From Metaruminococcus_A sp964607135 (GTDB lineage Bacteria; Bacillota; Clostridia; Oscillospirales; Ruminococcaceae), in NCBI GenBank assembly GCA_964607135.1, contig CAZSIV010000019.1, positions 1-44,273 of the forward strand: a DNA stretch of 44,273 bases, given 5' to 3'. The position numbers and the translations under genes were made by a program. Shown here piece by piece: positions 38,937-44,273 of this stretch. Numbering within the stretch: position 1 is the first letter of the stretch; each line of letters begins with the position of its first letter. Under the pieces are notes generated by a model. The model was not told the origin of the DNA. It searched no databases and saw only the letters and a program-made list of their open reading frames with translations.

Positions 38937-39644
38937 TCAGGGCTTTTCACCGTTTTCTCGCAAATACGCCTCGTACAAGTCAGGGCGCTTCAATTTGGTT
39001 CGCTCTAAACTCTGTTCCGCCCGCCAGGCGGCGATCCTCGCATGATGGCCGGAAAGCAGCACGGGCGGTACTCCCTTATTATTCCAGATTTCGGGGCGGG
39101 TATACTGCGGATATTCCAAAAGGCCGTTAAAATGGCTTTCCTCTTCAAAGCAGGAGCGGTCGGCCAGCACGCCGTCGCAGAGGCGGATCACCGCATCCGC
39201 CAAAACGAGGGCGGGCAGCTCTCCCCCAGTCAAAACATAATCGCCGATCGAAACCTCCAGGTCGACGATTTCCTCCAAAATCCGTTCATCCACCCCTTCA
39301 TAATGGCCGCAGAGCAGGATCAGCCGCTCCTCTTTGGAAAAATCCAGCGCCATCTGTTGGCTGAACACCTTTCCCTGCGGAGAAAGGTAGATGGTCAGCG
39401 GCTTTTCGGTACAGCCCGACGTAACCGCCCGGTAGCACCGGTCGATCGGCTCCGCCTGCATCACCATCCCCATCCCGCCGCCATAGGGTGTGTCGTCCAC
39501 ACGGTTGTGTTTATCCAGCGTATAATCGCGGATGTTGTGGCACCACACCTCGCAAAGCCCGTTTTTCCGGGCACGCCCAACAATGCTTTCGCTCAGCACC
39601 GCCTCGCACATCTCCGGAAAAAGGGTCATAATGTCAATCCTCAT
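38937..39644 (-). CDS. trmD: tRNA (guanine(37)-N1)-methyltransferase
   Basis: A 235-residue SPOUT methyltransferase making m1G37, which prevents +1 frameshifting. RIDIMTLFPEMCEAVLSES, YGGGMGMVMQAEPI, LLCGHYEGVDERI and SIGDYVLTGGELPAL form the trefoil-knot SAM site. ATG 39644 chosen over the TTG 2 codons upstream. It overlaps rimM by 11 nt. rplS, often next, is not seen. Confidence 0.96.
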   Translation of the reverse strand: MRIDIMTLFPEMCEAVLSESIVGRARKNGLCEVWCHNIRDYTLDKHNRVDDTPYGGGMGMVMQAEPIDRCYRAVTSGCTEKPLTIYLSPQGKVFSQQMALDFSKEERLILLCGHYEGVDERILEEIVDLEVSIGDYVLTGGELPALVLADAVIRLCDGVLADRSCFEEESHFNGLLEYPQYTRPEIWNNKGVPPVLLSGHHARIAAWRAEQSLERTKLKRPDLYEAYLRENGEKP

Positions 39645-40149
39645 CGTCAAACAATCCTTTTAGCGGGCGGATCGTCATCCTGCCGCCCTCCAGATCGGTT
39701 TCCAGCACCACATCGGCGATGGCGGGAACCAGCAGCTCCTTTCCGCTCTCCCCCTTGATGTGGTAGACGTCGTTCGCCCCGGTTTGGGTGACGTCGGCGA
39801 TTCTGCCGTAGCATTTTCCGCTGTCTGCGTCGACCACCTCGAGCCCTAAGAGATCCTGGATAAAATAGGATCCCTCCTCCAGCTCAAATTCATCCCGGTC
39901 GGCAAACAGAACTTGATTGCGGAGCTTTAAGGCGTCGTCCACCGTATTCACGCCTTCGAGTTTCATCACTACAACATTTTTATGCACCCTGGCGCGTTCG
40001 ACCCGCGTTTTCTTCTCTCCGCCGTCAAAATAAAGGCGGTCAAATTCACAGAGCAGCTCCGGGCTGTCGCACCACGGCTTAACCCGCACCTCACCCGCGA
40101 TCCCATGCGTTGTGACAATCTGCCCAATTTCAAGATATTGCTTCTTCAC
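39634..40149 (-). CDS. rimM: Ribosome maturation factor RimM
   Basis: A 171-residue 16S-processing factor with an N-terminal RimM barrel (EIGQIVTTHGIAGEVRVKPW) and a C-terminal PRC-barrel domain (EEGSYFIQDLLGLEVVDADS, HIKGESGKELLVPAI, VLETDLEGGRMTIRPLKGLF). Start follows ATGGAGAAAACCGGTGAAG. It overlaps trmD and lies beyond a 276-bp structured element from khpA. Confidence 0.95.
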   Translation of the reverse strand: MKKQYLEIGQIVTTHGIAGEVRVKPWCDSPELLCEFDRLYFDGGEKKTRVERARVHKNVVVMKLEGVNTVDDALKLRNQVLFADRDEFELEEGSYFIQDLLGLEVVDADSGKCYGRIADVTQTGANDVYHIKGESGKELLVPAIADVVLETDLEGGRMTIRPLKGLFDDED

Positions 40150-40183
40150 CGGTTTTCTCCATTCCTTTTGCAGCTTTTATCCT

Positions 40184-40459
40184 TACCCTCGATTGACAAG
40201 AGCAGACGCGGTTTTGCAGGACGGGAAGCGCCTCCGACTGTGTTATCCTCCTTGCTTTACGGGAGTAAAGCTGCGTCGTCTACCTTGTCGGGAAACACTT
40301 CCCGCCTCTGAAAAACTTCTTCGAACCCCAGAGCTTCAGAAAGGCCGGGACGGCAAGGCCGCAGGGCGAAGGCATGCTGCCGCATTCCAAGCTCGAGAAC
40401 GCAGCCGACACGCCTTTTCTGATGTTCTGGGGCGTGTTTGCCTTTGTCAATCGAGGGTA
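40184..40459. repeat. 276-bp element with 16-bp perfect inverted ends
   Basis: TACCCTCGATTGACAA (40184-40199) is repeated inverted at 40444-40459. The inside is full of hairpins, e.g. CTTTAC-GGGA-GTAAAG, and CCTTG...CAAGG enclosing TTCAG/CTGAA. The minus strand has a 68-codon open frame with no ribosome site (40257-40463). It could be a small non-autonomous mobile element or a structured RNA. It splits khpA from rimM in an otherwise conserved operon. Confidence 0.6.
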
Positions 40460-40496
40460 TCATACGCCGTTTGCGCGGCGGAATTCACGATAAAAC

Positions 40497-40528
40497 ATCA
40501 GCCCCGTCTTTTTCAAGAAGGGGCTGAT
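40497..40528 (-). terminator. Terminator after khpA
   Basis: ATCAGCCCC/GGGGCTGAT perfect stem followed by GTTTTATC on the minus strand, 7 nt after the khpA stop. Confidence 0.75.
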
Positions 40529-40534
40529 GCGGCC

Positions 40535-40768
40535 TTAATCGATCTCGACCATGATTTTCTGGTTAATGCGGTTGGCGCCGGCGCGCATGACAATGCGGAG
40601 AGCCTTTGCAATACGGCCCTGCTTCCCGATTACCCTTCCCATGTCGTCCGGAGCAACATGCAGGTGGTAAACCACCACGCCCTCCTCGTTCGGCTCGTCG
40701 ACAACGACTTCAACTGCGTCCTTGTTCTCCACCAGACCGGAGGCGATTGCAACAAGTAAATCTTTCAT
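40535..40768 (-). CDS. khpA: KH-domain RNA-binding protein
   Basis: A 77-residue single KH type II domain protein. GxxG-type loop reads APDDMGRVIGKQGRIAKALR, followed by RAGANRINQKIMVEID. Start follows AAGGAGAAACAG. Such proteins (YlqC/KhpA) partner with KhpB in RNA regulation and cell division control. It directly follows rpsP by 15 nt, the usual order. Confidence 0.93.
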   Translation of the reverse strand: MKDLLVAIASGLVENKDAVEVVVDEPNEEGVVVYHLHVAPDDMGRVIGKQGRIAKALRIVMRAGANRINQKIMVEID

Positions 40769-40783
40769 CTGTTTCTCCTTAGA

Positions 40784-41026
40784 TTAGAGCGCGCCATTGT
40801 CTTTGAGAATCCTTTTGACCGTATCGGTCGGCTGGGCGCCGTTCGCAATCCAAGCCTTCGCTTTTTCAGCGTCAACCTTGACTACAGACGGTTCTTTGGT
40901 CGGATCATAATATCCGATCTCTTCGATAAACCGGCCGTCGCGCGGATATCTGGAATCCGCAACCACGATGCGGTAGAACGGAGCTTTTTTCGCACCGATC
41001 CGGCGAAGTCTAATTTTAACAGCCAC
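40784..41026 (-). CDS. rpsP: 30S ribosomal protein S16
   Basis: An 80-residue protein. Start is GTG 41026, 8 nt after GGGAGG; the GTG three codons upstream overlaps that site. AVKIRLRRIGAKKAPFYRIV, VADSRYPRDGRFIEEIGYYD and TDTVKRILKDNGAL are conserved. It lies between ffh and khpA. Confidence 0.96.
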   Translation of the reverse strand: MAVKIRLRRIGAKKAPFYRIVVADSRYPRDGRFIEEIGYYDPTKEPSVVKVDAEKAKAWIANGAQPTDTVKRILKDNGAL

Positions 41027-41088
41027 AACTGTCACCTCCCATAATGTGTAATATATATCAAGACTGGACGTCCCAATAATCGAACCGT

Positions 41089-42423
41089 TTAAAATCCCAT
41101 CGGCGGCATCGCCATCCGGCGCCTTCCCTTTTTCCCCTTGCCGCTGAACTGCTTCATCATCTTCTGCATCTGCTCAAACTGGCGGAGCAGCCGGTTGACG
41201 TCCTCCACCTTCATCCCGCAGCCGGCGGCAATCCGCCGTTTCCGGTTCGGGTTGATGATCGAGGGCTTGGCCCGCTCCTGCGGCGTCATCGAGTAGATGA
41301 TCGCCTGGGTTTTACCGATCTGCCCGTCGTCGATATCCGCGTCCTTGATCTGATTTCCGACGCCGGGGATCATCCCGAGCACCTGTTTGAGCGGCCCCAT
41401 TTTCTGAATCTGCCGAAGCTGGTCGAGCAGATCGTTCAAATCGAAGCTGTTTTCCTTCAGCTTCTGGGCCATCTGCTTTGCCTGCTCTTCGTCGATGGTG
41501 TTCTGCGCCTTCTCGATCAAGGTCAGCACATCGCCCATCCCGAGGATGCGGGATGCCATCCGCTCCGGGTAGAACACCTCGAGGTCTTCCAGCTTTTCGC
41601 CGGTGCCGACGAACTTGACCGACTTGCCCGTCACCGCCAGAACGGAGAGCGCTGCGCCGCCTCTGGTGTCGCCGTCGAGCTTGGTCAGGATGACGCCATC
41701 GATCTCGAGCCGGTCGTTGAAGGCCTTTGCCACATTGACGGCGTCCTGCCCCGTCATGGCGTCGACCACCAACAGGATTTCACTGGGGTGGATTTCCGCC
41801 TTTACGTCGGAAAGCTCCTGCATCAGCGCCTCGTCGACATGGAGCCGCCCCGCGGTATCTACAATTACAACGTCGTGCCCGTAATCCTTGGCATGGGCGA
41901 CGGCGTGCTTGGCGATCTTGACCGGATCACCCTGACCCTCTTCAAAAACGGGGACGCCCACCTTTTCCCCTACCACCTTGAGCTGCTCGATTGCGGCGGG
42001 GCGGTAAACGTCGCAGGCGACTAAGAGGGGGCGATGCCCCTGCCCCTTAAAGTGGAGCGCAAGCTTGGCGGCGTGGGTCGTCTTACCCGCACCCTGAAGG
42101 CCGGTCATCATGATAATGCCGGGGCCCTTCGACGGGAGATGAATCCGGTTTTCCTCCCCGCCCATCAGGGCGCAGAGTTCTTCGTTGACGATTTTGATCA
42201 CCTGCTGGGCAGGCGTCAGGCTTTGCAGCACCTCTCCGCCCACCGCGCGTTCGCTCACCCTGGCGACAAAATCCTTGACGACCTTATAGTTTACGTCCGC
42301 TTCCAGCAAGGCCAGGCGGACTTCGCGCATCGCTTCTTTTACGTCGCTTTCGCTCAGCTTGCCTTTGGAGCGCAGCCTTTTGAACGCCGCGCCGAGTTTT
42401 TCGGAAAGCCCTTCAAACGCCAT
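41089..42423 (-). CDS. ffh: Signal recognition particle protein Ffh
   Basis: A 444-residue SRP GTPase that targets nascent membrane proteins with the 4.5S/SRP RNA encoded at 11 kb. N domain MAFEGLSEKLGAAFKRLRSKG; G domain with GLQGAGKTTHAAKLA, DVYRPAAIEQL, DTAGRLHVDE, TKLDGDTRGGAALS; M domain with NPNRKRRIAAGCGMKVEDVN and a Met-rich end (QMQKMMKQFSGKGKKGRRRM). It starts 1 nt after the ylxM stop. Confidence 0.97.
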   Translation of the reverse strand: MAFEGLSEKLGAAFKRLRSKGKLSESDVKEAMREVRLALLEADVNYKVVKDFVARVSERAVGGEVLQSLTPAQQVIKIVNEELCALMGGEENRIHLPSKGPGIIMMTGLQGAGKTTHAAKLALHFKGQGHRPLLVACDVYRPAAIEQLKVVGEKVGVPVFEEGQGDPVKIAKHAVAHAKDYGHDVVIVDTAGRLHVDEALMQELSDVKAEIHPSEILLVVDAMTGQDAVNVAKAFNDRLEIDGVILTKLDGDTRGGAALSVLAVTGKSVKFVGTGEKLEDLEVFYPERMASRILGMGDVLTLIEKAQNTIDEEQAKQMAQKLKENSFDLNDLLDQLRQIQKMGPLKQVLGMIPGVGNQIKDADIDDGQIGKTQAIIYSMTPQERAKPSIINPNRKRRIAAGCGMKVEDVNRLLRQFEQMQKMMKQFSGKGKKGRRRMAMPPMGF

Positions 42424-42424
42424 A

Positions 42425-42808
42425 TCAGCCCTCCGCCCCTTCTTCGTTGTGATAAGCTTCGATCATCCGGCGGATCTCGAGCGAAAGCTGCTTGATCCGG
42501 TTGTCGTAAACATATTTTTGATTGACGGTGTAAATCGCCTCCGCCAACTCGTCGATCGTCTGGAGCATCGACCGGAGCCCCTTGTCGCTCTCAACGAACT
42601 GAAGCTTTTCCTCCAGTTCCAGGAGATACGCCTCGCCCCGCTTGATATTGTCCCGCACGCCCTGGCGGGAAATCCCCTCGTGCTCCGCGATCTCGGCAAG
42701 TGAAAGGTCCTGGTTGTAATAAAGGTCGATCACATCCTTCTGCTTCTCGGTCAGCATTTCGCCGTAGAAGTCGAACAGGACCGCGATCCTCAAATCCTTT
42801 CCCTTCAC
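42425..42808 (-). CDS. ylxM: YlxM/p13-like DNA-binding protein
   Basis: A 127-residue helix-turn-helix protein. LFDFYGEMLTEKQKDVIDLY and QDLSLAEIAEHEGISRQGVRDNIKR (in parts) give the sigma-70 region 4-like HTH. The GTG start follows GAGGCGGTGAAACG. In relatives YlxM modulates the SRP pathway and is always just upstream of ffh, as here. Confidence 0.92.
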   Translation of the reverse strand: MKGKDLRIAVLFDFYGEMLTEKQKDVIDLYYNQDLSLAEIAEHEGISRQGVRDNIKRGEAYLLELEEKLQFVESDKGLRSMLQTIDELAEAIYTVNQKYVYDNRIKQLSLEIRRMIEAYHNEEGAEG

Positions 42809-42823
42809 CGTTTCACCGCCTCA

Positions 42824-42885
42824 CAATCTGTAAAGCCTTCTTCTTTACAGATTGACATTATACTATAAATCAGCCGTTCTGTCAA
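42824..42885 (-). promoter_or_regulatory. Consensus promoter with an inverted repeat at the start site
   Basis: TTGACA (42885-42880) and TATAAT (42862-42857), both perfect, are 17 bp apart on the minus strand. Directly downstream, CAATCTGTAAAG (42824-42835) is perfectly inverted at 42843-42854 with a 7-nt loop, overlapping the expected start point and early leader. It could be an operator or an mRNA hairpin. Confidence 0.85.
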
Positions 42886-43004
42886 GCAAAAAATCTTTAC
42901 ATCTTGAAATTTTCCTTCAAGGCCGATCCTTCACAGAAAGAGGATGCAAAAACTCCATGCAGAAATATCAGCATCTGCATGGAGCTTTCCTTTTCCATTT
43001 AAAG

Positions 43005-43492
43005 CAGGAGAGTCTGTGGCCAGACAGGCCAATTCGCACCCCAACGCTTTACCGGTTTTTGGGCTTTTGTCCTGCGAGGCGTCTAAGATAAAGCAAGTAC
43101 AACGCGCCTCGCGGGGCAGGGCGCCCCTGCTGGCAATTTCGCACACCGACGCTTTACTGATTTTGGGGTCGAAGTCCTGCGAGGTATGGCGTACGAAACA
43201 TGTGCCTCGCGGGGCGGCGAACCGCCGCAGATATTTCGCAGCCCGTGGCCGGGCAGGCCAATTTCGCACCCCAACGTTTTACCGGTCAAAAAAGTTGATT
43301 GACCTGCGAGGCCCTCGCGGGATACCAGTCCCGCTTTTCACACGACTTACGAATCGCGTCTGTCCAGTCCGGTCACGGACCTCGCGGGTTACCGACGCTG
43401 TTACCGGTACCACTTCCGAATCGCGTTTGCGGGCGGAGGCACTCCGCCGCGATTGCCCGCGGGGGCTCCTCGCACCGGGCCATTTACTCAGT
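43005..43492. repeat. Dispersed repeat block D
   Basis: No gene is seen in this gap. At least three tandem units start TTCGCACCCCAACG or TTCGCACACCGACG and run to TCCTGCGAGG...CCTCGCGGG (about 43031, 43139 and 43263). Hairpin modules are GGCAGGGCGCCCCTGC, GCGGCGAACCGCCGC, GTGGCCGGGCAGGCCA and GCGGAGGCACTCCGCCGC. Same orientation as blocks A and C. Confidence 0.8.
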
Positions 43493-43519
43493 CAAATAAT
43501 ATACAAATAGTATAAATTT

Positions 43520-44176
43520 CTAAATTTTATCGGAATCCGCCGTCATCGTCTTATCGCGAAGCGCGGGAACCGCCATCACCAAAACGGCGCCGACGACGGT
43601 GATAACCGTTTCAGGGATCATATACATGGCATTGTAAATGACGGAGTAAATCCAGGAGAGCGCTTCGCCGGAAAAACTCCCCAGAATTGCCGCGCCGGCA
43701 TCGGTCGGGAACCCGCCCTCCGTGAAATACCACTCGGCATAAGAGCCGAACAAAAGCGCGCCGGAGAGGGTGTGGACGAGATACCGCAGAACACAGACAA
43801 ACAGCGACCCCACGCCGACCGAGACAAACGGATTTTTCAATTTGTTTTTGAACATCCCGGCTAAGCCGATCACCCCATAAGCGAGAAGGTAATCGAGCAG
43901 GACCGAAAAGGCGACGACATAAAACGCAGCACCGGAAAAAACACCGGTCGTCAGCCCGAGCGCCATTTGAATCAAGCCGAAAACAATGCCGGAAAAGAAC
44001 CCCCAGCCGATCCCATAGCGATAAGAGATGAGGATGAGAGGCACCATTGAAAAAATTGTGACCGAGCCCCCATAGGGCAGGTTCAGAAAGGGGATATAAT
44101 TGGTGAGGAGAGCCAGTACGGTTCCGAGCGCGATCAAGAGCGCGCTTTCGGTGAGTCTGCGGGTTTTTGGAGTCAT
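43520..44176 (-). CDS. thiT: Energy-coupling factor thiamine transporter S component
   Basis: A 218-residue membrane protein with six hydrophobic segments, the S component that binds thiamine and docks to a shared ECF module. YGGSVTIFSMVPLILISYRYG and the following GIGWGFFSGIVFGLIQMALG are diagnostic for ThiT (YuaJ). Later segments include FVSVGVGSLFVCVLRYLVHT and SWIYSVIYNAMYMIPETVIT. Start follows AAGGAAGATCGCT. A TPP riboswitch often controls this gene, but only 97 nt of upstream sequence lie in the window and none is visible in them. Energising EcfA/T genes are not nearby. Confidence 0.9.
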   Translation of the reverse strand: MTPKTRRLTESALLIALGTVLALLTNYIPFLNLPYGGSVTIFSMVPLILISYRYGIGWGFFSGIVFGLIQMALGLTTGVFSGAAFYVVAFSVLLDYLLAYGVIGLAGMFKNKLKNPFVSVGVGSLFVCVLRYLVHTLSGALLFGSYAEWYFTEGGFPTDAGAAILGSFSGEALSWIYSVIYNAMYMIPETVITVVGAVLVMAVPALRDKTMTADSDKI

Positions 44177-44220
44177 AGCGATCTTCCTTTCTTTTTTTCA
44201 AAGCCGGGATACGCCAACGA

Positions 44221-44247
44221 ATAAAAATCCACCCGCATAGCGGGTGG
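44221..44247 (-). terminator. Hairpin upstream of thiT
   Basis: CCACCCGC-TAT-GCGGGTGG is followed by ATTTTTAT on the minus strand, 53 nt before the thiT start. It may end an upstream transcript or act as the expression platform of a leader that extends past the window edge. Confidence 0.55.
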
Positions 44248-44273
44248 TATTTCATATGCGGGCAAAGCCCTAA

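Noticed and set aside
40257..40463. 68-codon minus frame within the inverted-repeat element
   Set aside because: No ribosome site; the frame crosses the element's hairpins and inverted end, more consistent with non-coding structure.
44177..44273. TPP riboswitch upstream of thiT
   Set aside because: Only 97 nt are available; the conserved TPP aptamer sequences are not visible in them.

Overview
The window looks like chromosome from a Gram-positive, endospore-forming anaerobe of the class Clostridia, most likely in or near the Oscillospiraceae. The evidence is a spoIIAA-spoIIAB-sigF operon, a SigH-like sigma factor, a reverse rubrerythrin, a T-box leader, an SRP RNA with an Alu-type 5' domain, an S-component thiamine transporter (ThiT), and scr-dnaX-ybaB-recR gene order. 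The species assignment is inference. Almost all housekeeping genes lie on the minus strand. Core genes are visibly G+C-rich; two accessory zones (about 1-7.4 kb and 33.3-38.3 kb) are more A+T-rich.

Layout. 1-7.4 kb: an accessory island downstream of the 3' end of ssrA. It holds a large wall-anchored fibro-slime/SpaA-type adhesin, an Xre repressor fused in frame to an IS3 transposase tail, a divergent Xre gene with a paired operator, a lipoprotein, and the C-terminal stub of a tyrosine integrase. A 39-bp direct repeat (51-89 and 7298-7336) spans the island. 7.4-14.8 kb: tmRNA, smpB, recR, ybaB, dnaX, SRP RNA, the sigF operon and folC. 14.8-22.5 kb: valS, a GH2 glycosidase, a tRNA-Val T-box leader with promoter and terminator, and rqcH. 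The GH2 gene and a repeat block lie between the T-box leader and valS. 22.5-28.7 kb: ridA, nif3, trmK, two paralogous MFS transporters, a DUF1858 protein, a CxxC-x17-CxxC zinc ribbon and a SigH-like sigma factor. 29-33 kb: Xre regulator, divergent lipoprotein, reverse rubrerythrin, uvrC.

33.5-38.3 kb (+ strand): a cassette I do not recognise. It encodes a 4-TM membrane protein (A1), an exported HEAT-like protein (B1) and an exported, probably circularly permuted papain-fold hydrolase (C). Two tandem, partly decayed copies follow, built from A and a second membrane family D (A2-b2-D1 and A3-B3-D2). This is my main candidate for an undescribed system.

38.4-44.2 kb: an HPr-like protein, then ylxM-ffh-rpsP-khpA, and rimM-trmD separated from khpA by a 276-bp element with 16-bp inverted ends, and thiT. 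Four intergenic regions (12.7, 20.1, 33.0 and 43.0 kb) carry mosaics of one dispersed repeat family made of G+C-rich hairpin modules. All calls come from reading the sequence; no database search was run.
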